Shown piece by piece: positions 12,301 to 22,716 of a stretch of 64,000 nucleotides of DNA (positions are counted from its first letter, which is position 1; the number at the start of each line of letters is the position of its first letter). Under the pieces are notes generated by a model that was not told the origin of the DNA, did not search any database, and worked only from the letters and a program-made list of their open reading frames with translations. Made by a program: the position numbers and the translations under genes. Source of the DNA: Larix kaempferi (lineage: Eukaryota; Streptophyta; Pinopsida; Pinales; Pinaceae); assembly GCA_027924585.1 (NCBI GenBank), contig BSBM01000877.1:4465501-4529500 (forward strand), given 5' to 3'.

Positions 12301-13573
12301 AGGAGATTCAACCTACATTATGTCCACTCTTGTGTGGCATAAACTTGGCTCCCCCACTTTACAACCATCCACCACAGCATTACAAGCTTACGACGGGCGC
12401 TTAGCTCAACCACAAGGCCTCTTAGCGAACGTACCCATAGAACTAGGTGGCAAATTAGTTCTCATCGACATCGAAGTGATCAATGCCCAGCTCGACTACA
12501 ACCTCCTTCTTGGATGTAGCTATATGTACAAAATGAAAGTCGTCACTTCATCTATGTTCTGCCTCATGATGTTCCCACGTGAAGGATGCGTTATCAAGAT
12601 TGATCAACTCACATATTATGATCCTAACGCCCCCACAGCCCCTCAAAATGTGCTACCAATGATTGAACAAACCGTTCAAACTACACCGACATCATTTGTC
12701 TCGTCAATTGGTCCTGGAATCTACACCGAGTCACCTATGACTTCCACATTTCCATCGATCCCACCACCTTTACCGATAACAAAAACATCCGATTTGTGCA
12801 CCCTGTCGCACACCACACAACAGCCCTCATCACTACCAAAAACACCCATAGTGCCTACTCATATCGGAACAACGCCAATTCATACTATCCCATTCTTGTT
12901 CCCATTTTCCGGAGTTGTCAGTTCGCTAGTAATGGCTACACTCAACCTTCCTGGTTTAATAGTAGGGTTACCTGTATGGTACTTACCTACTCTGAGCCCC
13001 CCACCGACTCCGACTGTTATTTTACAACCGGTACAACCTATCCCTACTACCAACCACCCACCCCCTCCTGTCACTCATCTGCAAAACAGACCACCCCAAA
13101 TAGTGACTACGGCATCAATGTCTAGAAACGCCCCACCTCCGTTACGAAACACAGGGGGCAGAGGCCCACAAACTTATAACACTGGAACCATAACTCGCAC
13201 CCCCCCAGCAACCCCCAAGGTAGCCAAGAACCCCCCAACTATTCGTATTCCCCCTAAGTGCTCATTGTGTGACGACGTAGGCCATGCCACTCATCAATGT
13301 CCACAATTACCTGCACTCCAAGAACACATGAATATGTTGGATGACAACACTAGAATTCCAGTGATAATACTTGATCCACCTCCTCAACCTCGCGACAAAA
13401 CGCTTCGTACTAACCACCCTTGTGCGATATGCGGCATTTATGGCCATTATTCACACCACTGCCCTGATCTCCCAGATTATAGAGCATCTTTATACGAGAT
13501 GAACAATGCCGACTTAGAGATATCTCCTCCCCTCATCGAGGAGATCTACCCTCCGAAATCATCTTCTTCGTAA
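12284..13573 (+). pseudogene. element A aspartic protease plus second double zinc-knuckle module
   Basis: This frame overlaps the gag end in a different frame, so gag and pro-pol are separated by a frameshift. The protease site is D-E-G-D-S at 12296-12310, followed by LDYNLLLG, the second conserved protease segment. The family usually has D-x-G-[AS]-S, so the site is variant. After a Pro/Thr linker, a gag-like MATLNLPGL segment appears near 12931. Two CCHC knuckles follow: CSLCDDVGHATHQC (13259-13300) and CAICGIYGHYSHHC (13421-13462). The second, with its RTNHPC lead-in, is nearly the same as the gag knuckle. A TAA at 13571 separates it from the RT part in the same frame. Confidence 0.88.
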
Positions 13574-16500
13574 GAAATCAATACCATCTATATGATTTCA
13601 ACCACATACAAACCTGAACCAGTTGATTTATGACCTGATTACTTTCGTACTGATGAGCAAATTCTAGAAACACTCACTGCACCAGACTACCCTTGGGACG
13701 ATATGCACCATCGATCATACTTCCTCCCTGAGGCATCTACATCCACCGCGGAAAACCAACTATCAGTTGAATCAAAATATTTTCTACCAACTAAGGTTGA
13801 TTGGTTCAAAGACCCCATCCCAGCACCAGATGCCTTCGAAGAGGGGAATATGTCCAACATTTCCCCTATTATACAAATCGACATTTCCACCACACCTGGA
13901 AAACCTGAGCTCGTCTCGATAGGCGCATCATGCACTCAAGCAGAGACTCAGGCATATAAGAAACTCTTCCAAGAGTTTCATGATGTCTTCGCCTAGTCTT
14001 ACACCGAGATGCCTGGCCTCAATCCTAACATTGTGGAACATCACATTGACACTTGGCCCAATGTGCCTCCTGTCGGATAGAAACAATTCCCAATTCACCC
14101 GTCTAAGCTCCCAGCTATTAAGGCTGAGATTGAGAAACTCCAAAAAGCAGGATTCATATATCCTATTGCCCACACCACCTGGGTTTCAAACCCAGTGCCA
14201 GTAAACAAGAAAGTGGGCACCATACGCATGTGTACTGATTTTCGAGACCTCAACCTCACTTATCCCAAAGACAACTTCCCCACACCATTCATTGATCAAC
14301 TAATCGATGAATTTGCGGGCCATGAGGTTCTTTATTTTATGGACGGTTTCTCTGAATATAACCAAATCAAAATCCGTAAAGAAGATCAATACAAGACCGC
14401 TTTCACTACCCCATGGGGCACCTTCGCCTATTGCGTCATGCCTTTCAGTCTCAAGAATGATGGAGCCACTTTCCAATGCGCCATGACTTATTGCTTCCAC
14501 GATCTACATAGAATCATAAAATTTTATCTAGACGACCTCACCACTCGATCTAAGAAACGATCTAACCATTTAGATGACCTTTGACAAGTTTTCTTACGTT
14601 ATCTAAAATACAACATCTGTTTGAACCCACTCAAGTGTGTATTTTGCGTTACAGTAGGTCGCCTGTTGGGGTTTGTCATTTCAGAAAAAGGCATCACTAT
14701 AGACCCCTTGAAAGTCCAAGCCATTATAGACTTACCGTCACCCTATACATTAAGACAACTTCAAAGCCTTCAAGGGAGGTCCAACTTCCTCTGCCACTTT
14801 GTTCTTGACTATACCGCGACGGTCCATGGTTTCCTTCGACTACTACATCTGCATACCCATTTCATATGGGACCAACAAGCAGAATCAGCTTTCACTGACT
14901 TAAAGAGAGCACTCACGAATGCCCCGTTGATCTCTCCTCCATATTTCACAAAATATTTCACCCTCTATGTTTCAGCATCTGAATATGCCGTATCTGGAGT
15001 ACTTGTCCAAGAAGATACTGCTCTCCAAGAGCATGTCATCTACTATGTGAGCCAGACCTTGTCAGGCCCACCCCTCCACTACCCACATGAAGAGAAGATG
15101 GCCCTCTCCGTCGTCTTTTCAGTACAAAATCTGGGACATTACATTCTCCTCATCCACACCACGGTTGTAGCCAATTCCAATCCAATGGTTTACCTCTTGA
15201 CACGTCATCTCCTTTAAGGCCGCGTAGCTAAATGGGTGATTATACTGCAAGAATACGGCCTAACTTTCAAAACCCCAAAGAGCACCAAGGCCCTAGCACT
15301 CGCTCAACTCATCACAGATCTCCCATCCTCTTCGTCATCACCCGCTATCCAAATGGACCTCATTGACGACCACATTTTCATCATTTCGTCTGACGACCCA
15401 TGGTATGGTGACATCTTAATCTACCTCCACACACAAAAATTTCGACCCAACATCGATCGTGACGGACACCGTCGTATACGACACCACACCCCCTGATATC
15501 TCCTATTAGGTGATGTACTTTATCGACGCGGCGTAGATACCATCTTACAACGCTGCCTTTCTCATGACGAAGCAGAACAAGTCCTTAATGACTGCCATAG
15601 TGGTGCCTACGGAGGCCATTCCTCCGGCATGGCCATCGCCCAAAAAATCATCCACGCAGGTTACTTTTGGCCCTCATTATTTACTGATTGCATCACTGTA
15701 ATCAAACATTGTCAAAACTGCCAACTTTTTTCCCCCAAGGAAAGAACCCCACCTGCCCCCCTTCATCCAGTCGTCACTGTCGGACCATTCTGCAAATGGG
15801 CCATCGACTTCCTAGATTGCAATCCCGGTCATAAACACATCATTGTGGCCGTAGATTATTTCACCAAATGGGCGAAAGCCATGCCAACTTATAATTGCAA
15901 ATCCGACACTGCAACACGTTTTTTCCTCAACCATGTTATCGCTCGTTTTGGAGTGCCAAAGCAACTCGTCTCAGACCACGGCTCTCACTTTGAAGATGTC
16001 GTTTAGAAAGAATTATCAACCCTATTGAAATTTGAACACCATTTCTCCTCCTCCTACTACCCCCAAGGGAATGGCCAAGTCGAAGCGATTAACAAAATTT
16101 TGAAGACCATCCTACAGCGCATTATTGACAAACACAAATCAAATTGGCATCACATGCTCTTTCCGGCACTATGGGTATACCACACATCAACCAAAACTGC
16201 CATCGGTTTTACCCCTTTCCATCTAGTTCACGGTGTCGAATCCGTCCTCCCCATTGAGTGCCAGATTCCAGCCCTACATATGCCCGTTGAACTCCTACCG
16301 AACACTTCCCCATTTGAGCAACGCTTACTACTTTTGGAGCAAGCTGATGAAAATCGGCACACAGCCCTCCAAACCATGGAAGCAGCCAAGAACCGATCCA
16401 AACTGAGTTACGACAAACATGTCCACCCAAGAACCTTTACTGAAGGGGACCTTGTCCTCGCCTTTGATCAAGCTCATGAAAAAACCGGAAAAGGAAAGTT

Positions 16501-16633
16501 TGTGTCCATGTGGCAAGGCCCATACATTATACATACCTGCCTCAGACAGGGGGCATACATTCTGACCAATTCAAAAGGAAACCCCCTACACAGCCCATGC
16601 AATGGGTTGTACCTCAAGCGATTTTACCCATAG
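13574..16633 (+). pseudogene. element A reverse transcriptase, RNase H and integrase with stops
   Basis: Same frame as the protease throughout, with stops at 13631, 13994, 14078, 14582, 15215, 15494 and 16004 and a terminal TAG at 16631. RT spans about 13980-14900, with DFRDLN, MDGFSEYNQIKI and an intact YLDD at 14525-14536. RNase H follows, but LYVSASEYAVSGVLVQE lacks the usual first catalytic Asp, typical of degenerate Tat RNase H. Integrase spans about 15500-16630. It has an HHCC-like zinc region (YGGHSS, HAGYFWP, CQNCQ), catalytic-region motifs AIDFLD, VSDHG and GNGQVEAINK, and a C-terminal GPYIIH...LYLKRFYP block. Stops at 13994 and 16004 are TAG at expected Trp positions. Confidence 0.92.
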
Positions 16634-16719
16634 AAAATCTGATGGACACCACCGTCCATAATTGTACAGTCTTATTTTGTTTTTTACAAAAAATACAAAA
16701 ACCTAAAAATTTGTTTTTC

Positions 16720-17163
16720 CTGCATGACCACAGAGGGATCCTGTTCCACTTTGCTACGTTGGTTTCGCTGATGGTGCAAGCCATTGGTCCCCCAATCTCG
16801 CCTCCGCAACTTGGGTAATATATTCCCCTTCACATGAGTTGATCCACATCGATGGAGTGTGCATAGGTGCCGCCACCAACAACCAAGCTAAATACGATGC
16901 CGTGACCGGTCTCCTGGCCGGTGCTCTCCAAATGAGCATAAGTCACCTTAACGTTTTCTTGGACTCACAGCTCCTTGTTTCCTAGCTCAACAATGATTAC
17001 CAGGTACGCGATCCCTGTCTTTTCATAAAATTCCTGTGCACTAAACAAATGCTTCAACAATTTGAATCCATTTCATTCACACAAGTCCCAAGAAATATCA
17101 ACAGTGTAGAAGACCATATGGCCAACAACATTCTTGATTGGCACACCAATCCAACCATGTAGT
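16720..17163 (+). pseudogene. element A archaeal-type RNase H (aRNH) after integrase
   Basis: This lies in a different frame from integrase, after its stop. No ATG precedes the domain, and an acceptor-like CCACAG|AG at about 16732 could mean it is reached by splicing. Seen motifs are FADGAS (16764), IGAATNNQAKYDAV, VFLDSQLLVS, then TAG, LNNDYQVRDP, VPRNINS and DHMANNILD. This order matches the plant/archaeal RNase H family acquired by Tat elements. The Glu expected in NNxAEY is Lys here, and a TAG follows LLVS, so the copy is dead. Confidence 0.85.
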
Positions 17164-17174
17164 AAATACAAAAG

Positions 17175-17392
17175 GTTCATCCACATGCATAACATGTGCC
17201 TCCACAGGCATATACAAAATTAAAAAAGTGCATCCACGTGCATATCTGCCTCCACGGACATATACAAAAATTAAAATGTTGCATCCACGTGCATAACATG
17301 TGCCTCCACGGGCAAACAAATAGACAATAAATGCATCCATGTGCATACACGACTATATACCAAAACATATATATATATATATATATATATAT
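17175..17392. repeat. 52-bp tandem repeats followed by AT microsatellite
   Basis: Four units of 51-53 bp start with CATCCACRTGCAT (17178, 17231, 17282, 17334) and contain TGCCTCCACRG. An (AT)n run covers 17367-17392. The array sits between the ends of the convergent aRNH and antisense PMD genes. Element B has an AT run at the equivalent place. Confidence 0.9.
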
Positions 17393-17399
17393 CATATAG

Positions 17400-18938
17400 T
17401 CAACATGTCATAGGTGCCCTCAGCACCCAATATACAAAAATACATAAGTCGTACAAAAAGGTACTCCCCATATGCTCATCAGCATTTGGGGGCATATACA
17501 AGATCATATAATCATCATACTCTCCGGGCTCCTCTGGCACCACCTCCACTGGCCCCTCCGGATCATGCCGAGCCCGAACCCTCCTCTCCGCCGGCCCCAC
17601 TGGATCATCCCGCACCTGAATCCTCCCCTCCACCGGCCCTATCAGATCATGCTGAGCCCCATCACTCTTCTCAGCCATCACCAATGCTTCTCTGAGCAAG
17701 ATAGAGCGCCACTCACGAGGCGCATCTAAACAACGCTCGATGATGTCCTGGTCCAAGTCCCTCCACCCATCCTCTGGCACTCCTGCCAGGATCATGTCTA
17801 GTGTCTCTCGTACGACCTCAACGGCATCATCTCGAGGCCCAACTCCTTGACCGCGAGGCCCAACTCCTCGAGCATGAGGAGGCAGTACCTCTATAGGAGG
17901 AGGAACGACCACCATCGCCCATCCCCTACGGCCCACATGATCGGCCGGTGGTACAGGACCAACATCTGCACAATCACGCAAGTGAACCATCATAGAAATA
18001 TCTCTAACTATACTCATAACAAAAAAATCTAAAAAACACATGATATAGTAGAGAACCAAACACAAAAACATACCATCTAAACCCCAGGCCTGCCCTTGAG
18101 CTCAAGGCATCTCCGGATCTCCTCGATAATCCATACCAGCATATGGATAGTTGTCAATCAGCAAGGGGATCTGCTTCCACTGCTCATACATATCCTGTGA
18201 AAAGAACCCGCAGATACCACCACCACCGCAGGGCATCATCTGCCCCCACCGCACCATGCGCATCTCACTCACCAACCCGTCTGGAACCGGCACCCATGGC
18301 CGCAAGTTCGGTACCCGCTCAAAGAAGAAACAACACAGGAAGGAGGCATAGCAGAACTCTCCCCCCTCCCGACTGACCTTGTCCAGATCTCTCCGAACAC
18401 CGGCGAAAAACATCTGACCCCAAGCATAGTAGGTCCTTCTTAGGACAGAATCCACTATCATCGTTTGTCCCCCAGACAAACGATGTGGCACCGCGGCACC
18501 CAACACCTGCAGAAAACAAGCCCCAAAATCCCACATATCCCACTCCCGCAGAGATCTCAGGCTCAATGCGTTGTTCTGCACGATAGCCCCCGGAACACAG
18601 AATGTCTCCAACAGCTCCTCAATATCCAAACCTGTCGGGATCCTCAGCAGAATATCCCCTACCTCCCCTAAGCGAGGCAACCCGGTAAGAAAGTAAACAT
18701 CAGTGAAGGTGATCTCTAACCTCTCACCCCCAACCATGAAAGCACCCTCTGCAGGGACCCAAAGACCCACCAATTTGTTCAGCAGCGATCCTACTGAACG
18801 CATTGGTGGAATCTGAGAGAACTTCAGGAACCCGCTCACAGCCAAATTCTGTCGGACACCTTGATCGGTCCAAATCCAAATCATCAGGTCCTCCTCCATC
18901 TCCCGCTCTTGCCATGATACCAGCGGTCTCCTCAACAT
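17400..18938 (-). pseudogene. antisense plant mobile domain (PMD) gene of element A, two exons
   Basis: Minus-strand gene. The open frame begins 18986, but the first in-frame ATG is at 18938, right after a pyrimidine-rich TTTGGCAG that could be an acceptor. Exon 1 encodes a PMD-type domain: SGFLKFSQIPPMRS, LVGLWVPAEGAF, YFLTGL (18695-18678), then WDFGACFLQVL, RRTYYAWGQMF and FFFERVPNLRPW. It ends at 18074 after one in-frame TGA at 18102. A 108-bp intron (18073-17966; GTATGT...TGTGCAG), phase 1, leads to an exon 2 with DVGPVPPADH and an Arg/Asp/Glu-rich tail ending at 17400. The PMD is known in plant proteins such as MAIN/MAIL1 and in plant transposons; its role in a retrotransposon is unknown. 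Element B repeats the intron at the same place and phase. Confidence 0.82.
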
Positions 18939-18986
18939 CCTGCCAAAAAACAAATAAAATTTTTTAGAAACAGAATTTTTTTTCAC

Positions 18987-19480
18987 AAAATTTCATCGCG
19001 TCTTTTCCATCAAAAGCTGCGATGATCATCGCGGCTTTCATCCGTCAACCCGCGATGAACATCGCGGGTATTGACCCCACAATCGCGATGAGCATCGCGA
19101 CTGTCAGCCCCATAGTCAAGATGAGAATCGTGACTGCCAGCCCTACAGTCATGATGAACATTGTGACTGTCAGCCTGATAGCTGCGATGAACATCGCGAC
19201 TGTCGGCCCCAAACCCATGATGTTCATCGCGGAAAAGGACATGAAAACCGCGATATTCCACGCTGGAAGGCCAACATGGAATTTCGCAGCCTTCGGTGGC
19301 CCGCCGCTAACCAAAAAAGACATAATTCAAAAGGCTAAGGCAAATAGGGTTACCTGAAACTCGCGGAATTGAAAACCAACAGTCGAATCTCCCAGAAATC
19401 AAGAAAGAGCTCTGATTGCTCTGCCAAACTCGCACGTAACAATGACACATCATATTGGTCCCACACCCTATTTATAGAGA
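18987..19480 (-). promoter_or_regulatory. promoter and leader of the antisense PMD gene in element A
   Basis: On the minus strand a TATAAATA box lies at 19469-19476, in CTCTATAAATAGGG context, about 530 bp before the first ATG at 18938. Between them a 33-bp minisatellite of about seven units (19021-19247, unit GATGARCATCGCGACTGTC-like) fills the leader. Element D has a minus-strand TATAAAAA at 42723-42730 at a comparable distance. Transcription start is inferred. Confidence 0.6.
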
Positions 19481-22010
19481 TTTGACCATTTTTCAAACAA
19501 CCATTGCGGTATCATACAACGTCCGTTCCTCAAACCGTTGGAATCAGCATAGCGAGAACTTCATGATAGTCCTTTCCTTTTCCTGTTTTCACTAGGTCCA
19601 TTTTTTGAGCATTTTTTCATGCCCTCGTCGCCTTATTTTGCATGCCACATCGGCCGTCCTTCGTTTTGTGATGATTCTTATATCGTCGAATTCATTTTTC
19701 CGCGCTCATGATGATGCTTGAGATCATTTCTCGCTCTCACACCCAGATTTTTTGGGCATCTTTCACATGCCCCCTCGTTGCCTTTGTTTACGTGCCACAT
19801 CAGTCGTCATCCATTTCTGACGAATCTTATACCACCGGATTCAGTTTTCTGCACTTGTGATGATGCTTGAGATCATTTCTCGCTCTCACCTCCAGAGTTT
19901 TTGGACATTTTTCCCATGCCCCCTCGTTGCCTCAGTTTGCGTACCACATCGGCCATTGTCCATTTTTGACAAATCTTATACCGCCAGATTCAGTTTTCCG
20001 TGCTCGTGATGATGCTTGAGATCATTTCTCGCTCTCACCCCCATAATTTTTGGGTTTTTTTTATTTTTTTTATTTTTTTATTTTTTTAAATGCCACTCAT
20101 CACATCGGTTTGCGTGCCACATTGGTCATTACTCATTTTTTACAATCTTTATGTCACCGGATTCAGTTTTCCGCACTCATGATGACGCTCAAGACCATTT
20201 CTTGCTCTCATCAATACCTTTTTGTTCGGTATAGTTTTACCCCTTTTTCGGGCCAAGCAATTCCTTTTACGAAAAAGGCACTTAAGGAGTTTCTGTTAAG
20301 CTCTTTTCTGACTCCTAAAACAATGAAAAGATCACCAAGCAACCTTGCTTCCTTTCATGCTCACTAAACATATCTGAAAGGGCGTCTACCTGGTATAAGT
20401 TTACCCATTTTCTGAACCTTGTAGACTAATTACGAAAAAGGAATACTCTAGTCACATCGGCTAGAAGAGTTCTCCATTTGCATTATTGTATGCTTTTTCG
20501 GGCCTTGGAGACTAACTTACGAAAAAGACAACCAATGGAGTCCACTTACTGCTTTCAGACTCTCTAAACATGAAAGCAACCATGAGCAAACACCATCCTG
20601 GGCTTGTATAAATCCATAGGACGGTACTCCACCACCACTATAGAATCTTCTTATCGTTTTTAGACTCCTTAAAAATGAAAGCACCCATGAGCACGAACAG
20701 TCCTAGGCTCACAAAATCCACAGGATAGTACCATTTCAGAGCACACTTTTATCCCTTCTTGGAGCTCATTAAAACTATGAAGAAGGACCCAATGGTGCTT
20801 CTTGGTGCCACAACAGATCATGTCTAGTCATATGGCATCTTCCCCATTTTGGTCACCTTTGTTCAGAGTATTCTGCAGTATGTCACCCTGAGAGGCCCTC
20901 TACAGCATCCGTCAGCTTGTCCCCCCCAGAGTCACTCCAGTCTACAATACATACCATTCAGTCCTTAAAGCTATGATCCCCACACCTACAAGTCTGTTTC
21001 CTATGCTTCCAGGTCAACCATGTCATCATGCTTTGAACAAAGGAAGTTTGAGTTCACCCACTCTACGACCCCAGTTATTTCCCATCCCCACAGTATGTCA
21101 TTCCTACCATCAGTACTACCACACTTCAATTCTACACCTCGCGCTCCTATCAAGGAAACATCATTACCTTGTTAGTTGTTGGTCTCCCTCTGTCGATGCC
21201 AACCAAATTTATTCCAGAGCATAGACTTAGAGGTCCCTATGTCTTGGACTCATCACCATTTATGATGAGTGCCTATGAATCATTTCTAGAAGAGTCCTCA
21301 GTGCCTCTCCAAATGGTTGTTTCTTACATGCTCGACTTCAACACCTTGATCGCATCGTTGAGACTCGCACAGGGTATTGGTCCTCTCAGTTTTTTGTTGA
21401 AGACCCCGAATGCCGCCTGACTCTTCCACATTTGAGAGTCTACTTATGGACACAACCAGTTACATTTTCCTCTAGATATCCGGGTTGCGCATGGCGACAG
21501 TATTCAGATGTACCCTAGTTTTATATACTCCCTCGAGTATACAGTTACATTTACTTCTCAGAGATGACTCATAGTCATTGAGTCCCTACAGATGTTGGAC
21601 ACCTTCAGTTTCAACAGTTCATCAACCCTTCTGAGACCTTGTTCAGAACGGTTATCACTTTATTCCAATGTATCAGTTATTGAGATCAATCATGCTATGA
21701 TCATGAGTACATCCCAAAATAGTGTCCCCTTTGGACCATTATGATGTACCAGCAGATTTTTTATGTCTCCCTTCTTGGGACTAATTGTTATGTATATGTC
21801 TTGATACGAGCATGGGTATGCCCGCCTCGTCCATTATCAGAGATTATTCCTCATTCATATTGAGGCCATATAATATTTTTTGTTTTTGTAGCTTCCAAGG
21901 GCCGTTGATCCAGTCTCCAACCGGTCTCTTCTCTTCCCCAAACCCCAGGGAAAAGACAAAAGAACTATGATGTCTATCGGCCATACGATGAGCTCCTACT
22001 CTCACACATC
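19481..22010 (+). other. long 3' region of element A
   Basis: No gene supported. It contains about four tandem units near 149 bp (19575-20215). It also contains a block with repeated TTTACCCC..TTTTCGGGCC and ACTAATTACGAAAAAGG words, with a hairpin CTAGTC-ACATC-GGCTAG at 20448-20464. A stretch at about 20970-21420 is similar to element F (54.1-53.5 kb, minus) at the nucleotide level. Open frames at 20973-21420 are not conserved in frame between A and F, so I treat them as non-coding. Confidence 0.6.
19575..20215. repeat. 149-bp tandem repeat array
   Basis: ATGATGCTTGAGATCATTTC recurs at 19711, 19860 and 20009, and in diverged form at about 20179. Units also share CATGCCCCCTCGTTGCC and GATTCAGTTTTCCG. 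The last unit is longer because of a T-rich tract. Confidence 0.9.
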
Positions 22011-22016
22011 AGGGGG
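22011..22016 (+). other. polypurine tract of element A
   Basis: AGGGGG in CATCAGGGGGCAATC, ending five bases before the 3' LTR. Element F has CATCAGGGGGAAATC at the same place. Confidence 0.85.
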
Positions 22017-22021
22017 CAATC

Positions 22022-22711
22022 TGTTAACACCCAAAAAGTGCTCACTAGCTCATTTCCTTATTCACATGACCCATTTGTCCACTTTTCCACCATTTGAGCC
22101 TCTAAAGCCATCAAAAGGTCACCAAAAGACCATAAAACACCCCTCTTTCCCCTCAAAATGTAAATTTTTCCTCAAAAAACACAAAAAACCCTCAAAAAGG
22201 GTCCGGAATTCCCAAAAATATTAAAAGGGAATAAAAATATTCAAAATATTCAAAAAAGGAAAAAAGAGGGAAAAGGGTACCTAAACCATGTTGGTCAATA
22301 CCATTGGTTTCCTCAAAACCATAATGGTATTCCCCACCACCAAAAACTATAAAAAGGTGGTAGGGGCTCCTCACTTTCCATCCATCCATCATCCTATTCT
22401 CATGCTGTCAAAATCTTTCATGAGTTCTTGACCATTGTAGCAATCTTGGAGAAGAGACCATTGGAGCCCAAAGCATCTCACCCTTGGAGATGCTCAACAC
22501 CACAAATCCTCACCATTTGAAGTATGATAATACAAAACATTCTTTTATTTCTTGTTCTTTCTATTAATCGTTTTTAGATTTATTTGTTATATGCACATGT
22601 TAGTTTAGACTTAGATTTAATTCATAATCATTTTTGCTTTCTATATTGAAACTGCTATCACATTGTTGATAGGTGCCCATTGCACAAGCTTGGTTGCAAA
22701 ACCAAGCAACA
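22022..22711 (+). repeat. 3' LTR of element A
   Basis: 690 bp, aligned with the 5' LTR over its whole length. TATAAAAA lies at 22348-22355 and the U5 hairpin at 22688-22707. The donor-like GAG|GTATG of the 5' LTR reads GAAGTATG here. CTAAC follows at 22712-22716. Confidence 0.95.
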
Positions 22712-22716
22712 CTAAC

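Larger units (their letters stand above)
7269..22711 (+). mobile_element. element A: complete 15.4-kb Tat-like Ty3/gypsy retrotransposon with aRNH and antisense PMD gene
   Basis: The two LTRs (693 and 690 bp) start TGTTAACACCC and end AAGCAACA, and the element is flanked by CTAAC duplications. By eye the LTRs differ at about 20 sites (about 3 percent), so the insertion is not very recent. The inside holds leader, gag, protease, RT-RNase H-integrase, aRNH, a convergent antisense PMD gene, a long 3' region and a purine tract. It sits inside element B's gag. Several in-frame stops but few frameshifts suggest decay mostly by point mutation. Confidence 0.95.

Noticed and set aside
20973-21420. Open frames in A's 3' region similar to F at 53567-53917
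   Set aside because: Similarity is at the DNA level and the best frame differs between A and F, so I treat it as conserved non-coding sequence.
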